From contig CP136061.1 of assembly GCA_032622095.1 (NCBI GenBank), positions 17,486,991 to 17,550,990 of the forward strand: a DNA stretch of 64,000 nucleotides, in the 5' to 3' direction. Shown one piece after another: positions 44,846-56,415 of the stretch. Both the position numbers and the translations under genes were made by a program. The DNA is from Siphonodentalium dalli. Its lineage: Eukaryota; Mollusca; Scaphopoda; Gadilida; Siphonodentaliidae. How positions within the stretch are numbered: position 1 is the first letter of the stretch; each line of letters begins with the position of its first letter. The notes below the pieces were generated by a model. That model did not search any database and had not been told where the DNA came from. It saw nothing but the letters and a program-made list of their open reading frames with translations.

Positions 44846-45839
44846 GAGGGCTGTAAAGAAACCAAGGCGCGCGACAAAATAATGCTATTACTATTATTAC
44901 CACACCGTCCTGGTGTGAACATGCTTTAATGAAAACAAAGCTTAGCGCTCGCTTCTGTTCAACTTCACCTTAAAATCATCGAATCATGACGTGTGGGTAA
45001 AATAATGTTCATCTAATAAAGAACGCCCTCTAAAGTGGTAAAATATTAAGTAATAGTGTTAACGTTGGAATCAACAGAAAAATCAGACTTTAATTTTTGA
45101 GGCGCGCCATCGCTCTTGCGCACCATCGCGCGGCTAAAATTGAAAACCAGTGAGCGATCAATTGCGCGCCTATGCCAAATACGGAGAGCGTACAAGTATA
45201 AAGAAACAGCTTGAATGTTGTAGCAAAATATCAAATGAATTCTCCAAAACCAACATTCATTGTCGACATTCATCAAAAGGTGATCCCTCGTGCCACGATG
45301 ATTGGCAGTTTAAGTTTTTTGAGGTCACACGATGCGAAGTGTCAAATGCACTATCTGTCTGAGACTGAATGATTCGAAGCTAAAAATACATTTGAACGAT
45401 TTCTATGTATGGCTTATGACGTCACATAAATTCCTGGAAAATCAAAGCGAGACCACGTGGCCGGGAGATGTTACCGTATTTATTTCGTCAGCATTGAATC
45501 GGAGTATTAAATTCATTCCTTATTAATAATTATGAATTACAATTAATATAGGAGCATGTACAATATGAAAACCAGTGTGTAACATTCACTTGTGCTTATG
45601 GATAGTGGATTAAGCAGTGTTAAACCATCAAAGAGTTTCAATGGACATCCATCGTGAGTAAACTAATTCAATTTACGCAGCATTTATGGATGTATTTCCG
45701 CTGTTTATTTTATCTTGATAGAAACCGCGCGGCTGGCCAAAACCCAGCGAGCGGGACTATGCGCGCCTACATTTTGTAAACATGAAAGTCTGAATGATAT
45801 CTGTATCAATTTGAACTGAATACTAGTACACATGTACTA
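44846..45839. other. Non-coding; gcgcgcct-rich words
   Basis: Similar GC-rich words occur at 45100-45170 (gcgcggctaaaattg, gcgcgcctatgcc) and 45728-45770 (gcgcggctggcc, gcgcgcctacatt), a decayed dispersed repeat. No gene. Confidence 0.35.
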
Positions 45840-46000
45840 CCCTGCTGTGCAAAACAAGTGTCCACTTAACCACGGTGCGCTTAGCATTGCCACTGCGGCC
45901 GAAATGCAACTACACAGCGTCTCCACCAGCTAACTACAGTTGGGCCGCGGTGTATTTGCCATTCGACCATGGTGTAGTTGCCGCTGTGTGCATTCATTAA

Positions 46001-46590
46001 CTCTTTGAACCCGGCGGCCCGCTGTAGCGGGCACGACGTCATTTACGTTCACCCCGGTGGCCCGCTACAGCGGGCTGGCGAAACCATTCTCACTTCCCTA
46101 CTTTATAACTAAATATTATAAACTTTATATTCAAGAAGGATCAATGTATATACCGCGATGATTGTTATTGGAATCAATATTGTACTCCCACTGGAGGTGC
46201 TGCGAAAAATTACGGCAGGAAAATCCAGAAACAGACCAGAACTGTCATTTTTTTAGATTTAAAAAGAAATTGGGGTCATATATCCGTTATATGGGGACAC
46301 CGTTTAACGACGTTAATTTGGGGTAGTTTAAAGGCATGGGGGCCGACCTGCCCAGGAACAGTTATAAATTGACACAAATGGGAAGTGCCTGGATCGGCTT
46401 ATAATTTATATGTAAGTGTCTCAATGTTGTTTGAGAGAGAAATTTATTTGCATGTGTTATATGGCTTAATGACCATACAATCAATAGTATAGCTACATTT
46501 CAAGACATCCAATATTTGCATAGCAACGGTTGTTAGGGTTGAACCAAGCTGAGATGATTGTAGAACTAGAATAATTCCCACAGACAATGG

Positions 46591-46666
<76 letters not shown>

Positions 46667-47154
46667 AGTTCCATGCTTGTTATTTCGATGAAAAAAATAA
46701 CGAATTCACGCAGGTCTCATTCTGATAACAGATGGTTAATTGGTACCTTTTATAGCTAAGAATCTTACACATAGAAACCGTTGCTAACCAAACATGATAC
46801 GAAAAATGCTCTTAGCTCATACCAGATATTTACAATGTACTATTCGGTATGAAATGTGATTGATATCCCATATTTCTGTTACATTATATACCAATTTACA
46901 TGGTATGGGTGATTTTTTTTAACAACCGTGTGGTTGCCTAGCAACCGTTGCCAAGGATGGTCATGCCATGCGTGTGATCATACCCGAAAACGATGAGTAT
47001 GGTCCAATGTAGATATGGGCCAAGTTTCCTGTTTGTTCAATATCTATCTCAATTTTAGCGCATGGTACTAGCACTGAGACGCATTTAAGATAATTATCAG
47101 TAATTAATCCAGGGTTTGGTGGAATTTCCCCATGGAAATCCAGTGGTGAAAGAG
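46001..47154. mobile_element. Nonautonomous piggyBac-like element (TTAA)
   Basis: Flanked by TTAA (45997-46000 and 47155-47158), with ends ctctttgaacccgg and, inverted, ctctttcaccactgg. Subterminal cggcggcccgctgtagcggg and ggtggcccgctacagcgggc form palindromes like those of piggyBac termini. Copy 1 of the host element shows the empty site (cattcatcaaactg). No transposase. Confidence 0.85.
46596..46664. repeat. (AT)n microsatellite
   Basis: About 34 at dinucleotides. Confidence 0.98.
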
Positions 47155-47451
47155 TTAAACTGAAAAAAGACAATATAAACCAGAAATCTAACCACGGTGT
47201 ACATGCCATTCGGCCCCATTGTAGTTGCTTTTCGGCCATGGTGTACATGTGTACTTGACGGTCGGCCGTGGTGTACTTGCCCCTCGGCCGCGGTGCTCAA
47301 CTGCAGTTACAAACTCTGACACCGCCGCCGAACGGCAAACACACCGCGGTGCCAATGGACACTTGTTTTGTCCAGCAGGGCAGTATGATTGATCTTTTCA
47401 ATTTGAAAACAGAAACAATTCTTTTTCAATCCTAAATCAAATGATTAAATT

Positions 47452-47868
47452 AATAATCTACATCTATCTACATCTACTTGATACTCCATCGCCCTCAATG
47501 TGATGAGGATTATGTGGAGGTCCAGGTGCTACCACGGCCGAGTAACTTTATAACCCTGTGGTGACTCCAGTAGCGTTCTTTAACGTGCACACACCGAGGC
47601 GTGTACACGGGTCAGCCATTAATGTCCGCGTCCGATCGGACAGCGTACTGCACCCACGACAACATACCTGGACAATTGTTGTAATGGGGGGAAGTCGGCA
47701 TTTTGCATTCGGATCTTGATTCAGTGATCTCGAATGAGACTTTTCAGCCTGACTAACTTGGTATCTGACCGAGTTCTGATTTTTGTCAGAATACCCTGAC
47801 CAGGTTGCGATCCCCGGTCCGATAGCACGAGAGACCAGTACGCTACCTCTCGGCCACCGACTTCCCAA
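47452..47868 (-). mobile_element. tRNA-derived SINE, uninterrupted copy
   Basis: Minus strand: head ggtggccgagaggtagcgta with A-box tggccgagagg and B-box ggatcgcaacc, body with gaactcggtcagatacc, acattaatggctgacc, gcctcggtgtgtgcacg, aaagaacgctac, tcggccgtggtagcacctgg, and a tail of tagatg/tagatgtaga repeats at 47452-47475. It is the reference that shows both insertion sites in the split copy at 41172-44780. Confidence 0.88.
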
Positions 47869-49306
47869 TGATAATCAAATACCTGTGCAACCTTTGATGA
47901 TTAGAGAACAAATTCAACAATGCCTCCAGTCCAAGCTCCTGTCGAAAGTGAAAGTGCAATAATCATGTCACAAACACAGTTTACACATGATGTCATGAAA
48001 TTGAATACACCTAAGTGTTTGTCGACGCCGATGCCGGCTCTAAATAAAAGTGTAATGTCGCGCTTCTTCGTTGTTTCTCAGTGGATGTGAATGCGATTTG
48101 GTATGTGTGTCCGGGTTGGGTCATGGATGATATTGTGTATTATTGATTATCGCACATGCACATTTGATTTGTTTTTTTAATTTACAAATTTCGAGTAGAA
48201 GATTTGTTTACAATCGAGATGGCTAATCACAAACTGTGCCACGGTAATATTTTACCGAATGCCATGTTATCAGACTAGAAAGGCTGTGATTAAACCTCGA
48301 TTAATCTATTATTTGATTGAGTCTCTGAATGACTCAGTGAGGACAATTAAAAAGTGATCATCGGCAATCGTTGTTGTTGTTGTACTTGTATGGAAATTCC
48401 TCCGTCGCGGTTGTCTTCGGAGCACGCTGCTCTCCTAACTCAGTACCGTTACTAACAGTCGATTGTGTTGAAGTTGAAGTGAAGAAAACGTAATTCTTCG
48501 ATCAGTTTCTGCTGGATTCTGCGCAGTAACCTCCCGGAAGTCACGTGTGAAATTTACAAAAAAGCATACACGCTATTTTCGCTCTTGGTATAGAAATATA
48601 TATATATATATAGAAATATAGAAAAATTATATGACGTCATAATTCACATGCATTTAGGTATAAACACCCACTGGGGTGGTTGCTATTATATCTAATATAT
48701 ATTTGAGGAAAGTTTGTGTGTATTTTTAAAATATTCGGGTCCGGATCACTCGTCCAATTCGGAATATGCAATACAAAATTTAGAGCGCTGGAAAACAAAA
48801 ACCTCGGTTTATTCATCCTGGTGTATAGTGTGTCCTTATTTATGGGCGGTAACTGCTCAGGGAAAGCGCGGACAAAAGTTTGATGCCCGTGGGCAGTAGG
48901 GCATATCGAGGTATGCATACGGTGCACTTTTCGATGCTCTGCTCCTGGTAATTTCCGAGATAATAAAATGACATTTTTCCATATAAAGGGAGATAACTCC
49001 ACCGGGTAAACGCAGACAATATTCATTGTATGTCGATAGGTTAGAACCAATTGACCCCAACATACATACAAACTATCAGTTCGATTCTCCCCATACTTTC
49101 AGATATTAAGGCGTTGCAAAAGTGTTGAGTATAATAACAATAATAATGAAAAATAATCGTTAAAGGACCATAACTCCGTTCAGAAACCTTTGACCGATAT
49201 GCGGATACCTTTATTTTTAGTAGATGTTAGATGCCTACATTCGCTAGATATTTCGCGTTCCTATTGCAATTAGTTTCTGAGTATTTCAAAATAAACGGAA
49301 AACGGT
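47869..49306. other. Non-coding; mollusc-type words
   Basis: Contains a short (at)n at 48598 and aaagggagataactcc at 48988. The 144-codon minus frame at 48637-49071 overlaps these repeat words, shows no domain and is not annotated. Confidence 0.4.
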
Positions 49307-50960
49307 CGCAATAGAAAAACAATATACTTCCTTGGTTACACCATGGAAGTATAATAATAGGGAAAATCATGAGTGGAAAGAATCGCTAAGGACGGAAAAT
49401 ATGAAGTATGGTGATTATAAGTTGTCCTAACATGTGTAGGTTGATCTCAACTGTGTGGACGTGACCCACCCTGCCTCGAAATTGGGTGACGGGATTGGGA
49501 AAACATCAACCCTGGCACAAAATGCGAAGTTTCAGGGCCCGTAACTTCCTTAGTTTCCAACGGATTTTAAAATTGTTTTTAGTTTTGTGATCTGCTGCTG
49601 ACATAAATTGCACAATACAAATCTCATCTGATTCCGAGACGGATAACACTTTGGTTATTGGAAAGCATATGGGCCCAAAATCTCCGCCATTTTCCAACTG
49701 ATTCACGATCTGTTTTCAGTTTCGTGATCAACGGGTTTGGTAGATGTTATATACCAAGATTCATCTGATTCGGAGAACAATAAAAAATGGTACCGCGGAC
49801 CACCCCTCCCCTGACCCACAATACTGAACCGACAATGGCAAAATTTGGCCCACCGCGTGCCCTCTTCAGTCCGTACGCATTTTCGTATCAGATAACATCC
49901 AATGTTCCATATCTTCGGAGGAGATGTGTTATCAAGCACATGGAGCCAAAATTGCAAAGTTTGAAGGCCCGAAATTCTTTCAGTTTCTACATCGGCTGAT
50001 GTAGTAGATATTATATTCCAAGTTTCATCTGATTCCGAGAAGAATTGGTACCACGGACCACCCCTCCCCAGACCCACAATAATGAACAGACACTGGCAAT
50101 ATTTGGCCCACCGCGTGCCCTATTCAGTCCGCACATATTGGCATATCAGATGACATCCAAACTTCGTCATCTTCACAGGAGATGTGTTATCAAGCACATG
50201 GGCCCAAATTGCAAATTTCGAGGGTCCGTAACTCTTGCAATTCTTCTCGGATTTCAAAAATCCTTTCCAGTATGGGTTTGTTTTCGTTCAGGGAATCCAT
50301 ATACTTCAATAGATGAATGCCAATCAAAAAAAAAAATTTGGCAAAATTTTTGCCCCCACCTCAGTGTCAAAATATATGGCCGACCCTGTCCAATCTTCTT
50401 TCTCGGACTAAACTTACAACGATCAACACGAATATAAAACCAAATGCCGCAATAGAAAAACAATATACTTCCTTGGTTACACCATGGAAGTATAATAATA
50501 GGGAAAATCATGAGTGGAAAGAATCGCAGTTCAGGGACGGAAAATATGAAGTATGGTGATTATAAGTTGTACTAACATGTGTAGGTTGATCTCAACTGTG
50601 TGGACGTGACCCAACCCTTGCCTCGAAATTTGGTGACGGGATTGGGAAAACATCAACCCTAGCACAAAATGCGAAACTTCGTTAGTTTCCAACGGATCTT
50701 AAAATTGTTTTTAGTTGTATGATCTGCTGCTGACATAGATTGCACAATACAAATTTTATCTGATTCCGAGACGGATAACACTTTGGTTATTGGACGGCCA
50801 CAATCTCCGCCATTTTCCAACGGATTCACGATATGTTTTCAGTTTCGTGATCAACGGGTTTGGTAGATGTTATATTCCAAGATTCATCTGATTCGGAGAA
50901 CAATAAAACAAATGGTATCGCGGACCACCCCTCCCCTGACCCACAATACTGAACCGACAC
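49307..50960. repeat. 1.14-kb tandem duplication, second copy truncated
   Basis: Segment starting caatagaaaaacaatatact occurs at 49307 and 50449 and stays alignable for about 515 bp, with small indels, up to 50960 where LINE 2 begins. A nested ~256-bp repeat (accacccctcccctgaccca, ttggcccaccgcgtgccct, gagatgtgttatcaagcaca) occurs at about 49795, 50052 and 50922. Frames inside are by-products. Confidence 0.88.
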
Positions 50961-51258
50961 TGAATAGTAAGAGCTCTTCGTCGTCCAGTTCATTTGCCCA
51001 AAGAGAAAACAATATTCCGAATTCGTCAATCATCTCGTACCACATGTTGTTTCGACACTCCCTTAAAGCAGTGTGGTTACAGTGAATGATAATATGTTTT
51101 GGCTCATCTTCATTGCTGTTGTTACATAGCGTAAAGACATTTGCTTTTCTTGATGCTGTTTCGGCGATTAGTTTTGCGATTGTATAAAAGGTGACTTTTT
51201 TCTCTGGGTACATGCTGTAGGCTTTCCATATAAGGGATGGTTGCAAGCAGGTTTGCAT
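50961..51258 (-). pseudogene. LINE 2 C-terminal Cys/His segment
   Basis: ANVFTLCNNSNEDEPKHIII followed by HCNHTALRECRNNMWYE, a Cys/His cluster like those terminating L2/CR1 ORF2 proteins, then ELDDEELLLFS up to the repeat border at 50960. Confidence 0.7.
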
Positions 51259-52606
51259 TTGACTACATCCAACCAGGGACAGATCATTTGAAATGTCCTC
51301 ATGCCAGAAAAGAATGAATTGTTATATGAGAACTCTTGGGCGAGGTGCGAATAGAGTCTGTTTACAAATATCTCTTTGCATGCTTTGGACGGCGAAAGGC
51401 GACAAAGACTTCCAAATAGACTCAACCTACATGCATCAATGAACGAACAAATTGGGCGCATGCCCAGTAGGCCCAAAGCGATACACATTCTTGTCCTAAC
51501 AGGGAGGCTTTGGATACGCTTCAGACAGAATCGGTGGATCTTTTCAATGGATAATGTGTCAGAGACGGTCATGCCACAAAGAAACTCAGTACCATATAGA
51601 CCTTTTGGTAGAACAACCGACTTATAAATAATTTCGCAGCTTAATGGGGTGATTCCTCCAGCATACAGACCAGGTATTACTAAGGAGAAAATATGTTGAT
51701 CTGATTTTGTCCCAGACTTTCTCAGCTATATCTTTGACGAAGTTTTGATTACAGATGTGTGAGTTTATTTCGTCCGTTTCTGACACACTGCCATCGTTAA
51801 GCATCCAATGTATGTTAATGCCATCGCTATATCTAGCTGATTCATTGAATACAATGACTTTGCATTTAGTGGGGTTATACAGAAAACGCCATTTCTGGCT
51901 GTACGAAGAGCAGATGTAACCCAAGCGTTTTAGGCCGTAACTAGAGGGTGACATTAACGTCATGTCGTCAGCCTGTGTTGGAGACGAACAATTTGTGAAG
52001 ATAAGGCGGAAACAAAAGTTTGTAGCCTCGATTGCGTGCAATAAGTCATCGATATACATCATGTAGAGAAGAGGAGAGAGTATACTTCACTGCCTCGCTC
52101 CCTGTTTTATTTCAATTGTTCTGGCACGTTTAACAATACATGTTATACCACTGAGAAACTCCTTTAATACAAGACATATTTTACCCTGAAAACCACGGAG
52201 GTGCAATTTCAACAATAATCCGTTTATCCAGACTGTTTCAAATGCCTTACGCACGTCTAAGAAACAAGCTAACAGCTTGGTATGTTGTTCTTTGGTATAA
52301 TTAATACTTTCATGTAATATGTATGAAATATGTATTGATAAGGTTTGGTGTGTTACACTCCATACGGCATAAGATAACTTTTTCTAATGATTTGTATATC
52401 ACTGGAAGAAGAGTTATTGCTCTGTAACTATCAAAAAGTGTTTTCGGCTTATTTCCACCTTTGTGCAAAGAAACCATCATACCGATTTTGGCTGTTGGAG
52501 GTATGTATTGAAACTCATTTTGCTCAATACATGTGCCATACATTCTTTTAGTTTGTTACCTCCATAAACGATATGTTCATAGCATACTATGTCGGGTCCC
52601 GGGGCT
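51168..52606 (-). pseudogene. LINE 2 reverse transcriptase and C-terminal region
   Basis: Starts right at the insertion border with NMGKAPGPDIVCYEHI (about 52595), then AKIGMMVSLHKGGNKPK, SYRAITLLPVIYKSLEKV (about 52420), and the catalytic QADDMTLMSP (51961-51975; Y replaced by Q). Then FLYNPTKCKVIVF. C-terminal part 51572-51168 has IHRFCLKRIQSLPVRTR and PHYGKP-like words. Frames shift at about 52300, 52090 and 51620. Confidence 0.85.
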
Positions 52607-53632
52607 TTACCCATATTGAGAACTTGACATTCAAAAAGCACATATCCATAATCTGCTCCAAATTATCACATGCAATCTACTGCATCAATAAGGTAAAACA
52701 TTTTTTCCCAAGTAAAGCATTGAAAACATTGTACTATGCACCGACTCAAAGCCACTTAGTTTATGGTATCCAAATATGGGGTCATGTTCCGGAAGTCAAG
52801 AAAATATTCCTATTACAAAAAAAGAGCAATGCGTACAATATGCAATAAGAAGTATAGGAGTCACACAGATCCACTCTTTAAAAGAGAGAATATCTTGAAA
52901 ATATATGACTTACACACACTCAATTCCTCCATTTTCACGCATGACTGGTGTTATAACCGCCTGACTGCGTCTTTTGGAATGATGTACAAGAAACGAGCAA
53001 AATCAACACCAAGACACCCGAATCCCATACTGTTAGAACTACCTAGAACTGACTGGTCAGGTAAATTGTCACACCACGCCTACCCCACAACATGGAACAA
53101 CATGGAAAAAGACTATACATCTTACCAAAGCAGGCACACGTCGAAGAAGCGCTTACAGATAGCAATGCTCAGAAATTACCAAGAAAATGTACGCTGTAAA
53201 AACAAAGGATGCCCCGACTGTGCTCTATAAATAATATGACTATTCATTGTTATACTCGATGCAAAATCATAATTGTTCTCGTCACTAACATACATATAAA
53301 CATTACATATATGTAATACTGTTAATTTGAATATCCAAACACCTCACTCAACAAACAAAAACAAAAAGACTTTCCAGTGATATATATAGATAATTCCTAT
53401 CTTACTTACTTAACTAAAGACGGTGGTATCTTACAATTCGTCTGGATTGTCTCACAACCACATCAATACTTGTCTATGATATGCCCCAAAACTAGTTTCT
53501 AGTTAGTTTTATACACGATAATGCATGTAGTCTGTACGTATGCGTGGATAAAATACAATCCATCTATGCAAATAATTATAGTGATACTTGTTTTAGGGGG
53601 TAGCAGGAAGACAGCCCGATAGGGCTAGGCTA
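52607..53632 (+). mobile_element. 5'-truncated LINE (LINE 3) inserted in LINE 2
   Basis: Begins mid-RT (NLTFKKHISIICSKLSHAIY, FFPSKALKTLYYA, HLVYGIQIWG), shifts frame near 52800, then KKRAMRTICNKKYRSHTDPLF up to CKNKGCPDCAL and a stop at 53228. A ~400-bp 3' untranslated region ends agcaggaagacagcccgata, gggctaggctaacacc. Its strand is opposite to LINE 2, and abrupt loss of the 5' part is what target-primed reverse transcription leaves. No clear target duplication was found. Confidence 0.85.
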
Positions 53633-53971
53633 ACACCAACAATATATACGGTTATTTACATATGTCAGATTGTCAGAGAATGAATTAACATATTCACGAT
53701 GGGCCTGGTCAAAGGTGCCTGATTCCAGTGGATAGTATAAACGTTCATAGTATTCGGCCCACGCGTTTGTGATTTCTTGCGGATTTCTTAGTGTGGAACC
53801 ATCGAACGTAAACAAATTGTTGTTATCGGAATTACTTTTCGCCTTGCGCCGATTGAATAGTCTGAAAAACATTTCCTGTTTCATCTCGGCCGCGTTGTCA
53901 ATAACGTCGTTTTGATCTGACAAGAATTTCGTGTTAGATTTACGAAGCTTCAACACAGTTTTGATAACCAC
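53633..53971 (-). pseudogene. LINE 2 EN-RT linker
   Basis: Reads MFFRLFNRRKAKSNSDNNNL, TFDGSTLRNPQEITNAWAEY and YERLYYP, the segment that precedes the RT in L2/CR1-type proteins. It ends at the insertion border at 53632. Confidence 0.75.
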
Positions 53972-54790
53972 TTATAGACTCTGAAGCAAGGAATTTTTTC
54001 CAGTTTAGTGCATAGCCTGGACTTTCTGCTGGGATATATTTCGAAGTGATCTCGATGCTTAATTTCACAGGTCTATGATTTGAGTAATCTAAAGCGGAGT
54101 CAGATAGAACCTGTGTCCCCGTAACGAGAGGGAGGTTATTTTTATGTATTAATATATGGTCTATTATTGTACCAGGTCCACCAGTTGCAGAGACGTGGGT
54201 TGCTATCAGGCGTGTGAGTGGATCAGAATAGTTAACAGAGACCAGTTTGCTGCGTGAAAGAAATTTCGAGAAACTACGGTTTCTGGCATCAGTTTTCTGG
54301 ATATTTCCGTTTAGATCACACATTATAATGACATTCCCCATTGTGGAATAATAATCTACAAGTTCATCTAATGTATCGATGTAATTTCGATAGAATTCGA
54401 CAGTATAGTTAGTTGACGGAAGGTATACTTGAAAAATGCATGTGTACTGTGAGTCGGCTAGCTGCAATTGAATCCCGCATATTCTATCATCATTCAGTTG
54501 GATGATCGAGACGACACTATCCAGCTTCTGGTGCCAGAAAATTGCTACTACCCCTTTATCGCGACCCCTCTCTATCGGAATTCGCTGCGAGAAATCACAA
54601 ACGGCGTGGTACCGGTATGAGTTACTGATTGTGTCAAGAATATGCACATTATGGTTATGAAGCCAGTGCTCGCTGATACCTAGTATGTCTACATCCTGAA
54701 ATGCGAGTAACTGTGACATGTAATGAGTACTTCCCATCGCCCCAGTGGCGTTCCATGTGATACTATTCAACATGGTCTCAGTGTCAAATT
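53940..54790 (-). pseudogene. LINE 2 endonuclease domain
   Basis: Open for most of its length: SITWNATGAMGS at the start, DILGISEHWL (catalytic E), RGRDKGVVAIFW, YLPSTNY, VIIMCDLNGN (D and N), GTIIDHILIHK and SNHRPV (SDH equivalent). The joined frame extends upstream into ORF1 sequence (to 55037) without a clear own start. Endonuclease nicks target DNA to prime reverse transcription. Confidence 0.85.
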
Positions 54791-54867
54791 CCACTAACAA
54801 CAATAAGACAATACAGCGTGTAAGTACGCGCGACTTGAACATGTTTTTCAAATTATTATTAATATTA

Positions 54868-56270
54868 TTAATATGCCCGATAGGAATCAGACTGATCTCT
54901 ATTTCTATAATTAGATCGATGCGACTTCGATGGGTTTTTTTCGTCGAATGATCTTTTGGAAAGCCATTGTCTGCAGAAAACGTTAGGCGACCAGAATCCA
55001 TCTTCAAAGACGGCATCGAAGTCATCAATGTGCACATTTATTCTAGCCGAAGCGGGTGAATCGTAACGACCACCTCTGCTAAGGATTTTTACCACAAAAT
55101 GTCGAATTCCGTATTTGTCTAAGTAGCGCGACAACACAGATGCGTCAACTGCCACATCGAGATTCCCGACAAATACATGCCTTGTTTTGATCGGGTGACT
55201 GTTTTGCTTTTGTGCGAATCTTTTGCAAGAGATCTTCTCCTTCACCCTCTCTAACGAATCTTTTGTAGTCGGGAGAACCCCTTCTATTGTAATCTGGTGT
55301 GCGCTCTCTGCGGTGTGAATGACGCTCACGTTGAATATGCCGGTTTGCGGAATCGTCGCTTGATCTCTATCGTCAGAATTGTGCCGTGGGTTTCGTTGAT
55401 GTCGTCCACAGTTATGTTCTCGAGTCCGCTATTGGTTTATTGAAATTCGAGATTATCATATTCGTGTGGGTTAAGCACAACATATTTAGAGTTATCTCTC
55501 TTGTATGATGTGCCCATGCTTGTCTTTGTGGATGTCCGTTTATCATCAGTCGGAGTTGACGTTTCCTTAGGATGAATCTTGGACCGAGACGGTAATGATG
55601 AGGACAAGTGTTCAGCAGCTGAGGCAGGCTGAGTGTCTACGGTACTCTGTGTATCGCCGTTTGCACTTGCACCTTTTGAGTTTTGCGATCGGTCGGTGTT
55701 TGCATTCATAGCTTTCCATGTAACTTGGGCGAATCGATTTAGCTCACCATAAACATGCTGTACAAATTCCCGGAGGTCCGCCTTCAAGTTATCCACACAT
55801 ATATGTTCACAATCACACGGTCCGTCATTTCATTTTCAAGACTTGGAACTACTCTTGTTCGCCTTGTGTGTGTCCTCAAGTGATTTAATTCTGCCACTTA
55901 GTAAAGCGATAGATCCCTTGGCTGAATTGCGTTGATTGAGAAACATCTCGCATTTATCTAAAATAGATGAAATGTCTTGCTTCATGGTTTTAATTTCTGC
56001 TTTTATTCTGGAAACCCCATTGCATTGATCACTCTCGATTCTTACCACCGCCAGCTGATTCGAATTGGAAACGCTCTCCACGGACTCTAGTCGACAAAGC
56101 ATTTCATGGAACTTTACCTCGTTGGTGATCACTCGAGCAGATATGTCAGATGCAACGGTATCAATCTTTGTCTGCATTTGGTCGCGGGACTGTTGCAATA
56201 AGTTCACCGTAGCAGCAAGTTGCACGTTGGTGTTGGACTGTTGAGATCGTTCCTTATCAGCATCACCATA
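54868..56270 (-). pseudogene. LINE 2 ORF1 (coiled coil, Cys cluster, RRM-like)
   Basis: Three frames in order. 56225-55836: heptad-rich coiled coil (LAATVNLLQQSRDQMQTKI; later MKQDISSILDKCEMFL). 55835-55437: begins across a stop with a region readable as CDCEHIC, then a Ser/Thr-rich low-complexity part. 55329-54868: RHVFVGNLDVAVDASVLSRY followed by KYGIRHF, an RRM-like beta-alpha-beta start, then basic residues. This is the usual ORF1p plan of nucleic-acid-binding LINE proteins. Broken by at least two stops or frameshifts. Confidence 0.75.
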
Positions 56271-56404
56271 GGTTGACTTGATTGGTTGACTTGATGAGGT
56301 TTTTGGAGTAGTAAATTTACGATATGATCAGCCTTTTCATCGAGAATACATAGGAAGAGTTGATATATATCATTGGCCAGTTGTTTTGATACAAATAACG
56401 AATA
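56271..56404. other. Border between LINE 2 and LINE 4
   Basis: Short sequence upstream of LINE 2 ORF1 (ends with tcgtaaatttact-type ORF1 remnant) and the truncated start of LINE 4. Head-to-head arrangement. Confidence 0.4.
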
Positions 56405-56415
56405 AAAGGAAAATT

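Larger units (their letters stand above)
45840..47382. mobile_element. TIR element 'ccctgctg', copy 2, split by a TTAA element
   Basis: Ends ccctgctgtgcaaaacaagt and acttgttttgtccagcaggg (24 of about 27 bp inverted). The body matches copy 1 at 40549 up to cattca (45996) and resumes at actgaaaaaagacaatata (47159). The element proper is only about 385 bp. Full of cggccatggtgtacatg-type words. Superfamily not determined. Confidence 0.9.
50961..56270 (-). mobile_element. L2/CR1-like LINE with ORF1 and ORF2 (LINE 2), interrupted
   Basis: Minus strand, 5' to 3': ORF1 (about 56270-54870), ORF2 endonuclease (about 54780-53940), linker (53940-53633), a plus-strand LINE insertion (52607-53632), RT (52606-51620) and C-terminal region (51600-50961). 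The 3' untranslated region is absent: the coding part stops abruptly at the 49307-50960 repeat. ORF1 and ORF2 overlap or abut near 54900. Multiple stops and frameshifts; not active. Confidence 0.9.

Noticed and set aside
48637-49071. 144-codon minus-strand frame
   Set aside because: Overlaps repeat words such as agggagataactcc, has no domain, and no splice or start support.
49703-50437. Long frames on both strands with repeated residues
   Set aside because: By-products of the ~256-bp repeat within the 1.14-kb duplication.
49307-50960. LTR retrotransposon (two ~515-bp direct repeats 1.14 kb apart)
   Set aside because: No tg...ca ends, no primer-binding site or gag/pol between; internal sequence is itself repeated, so a tandem duplication fits better.
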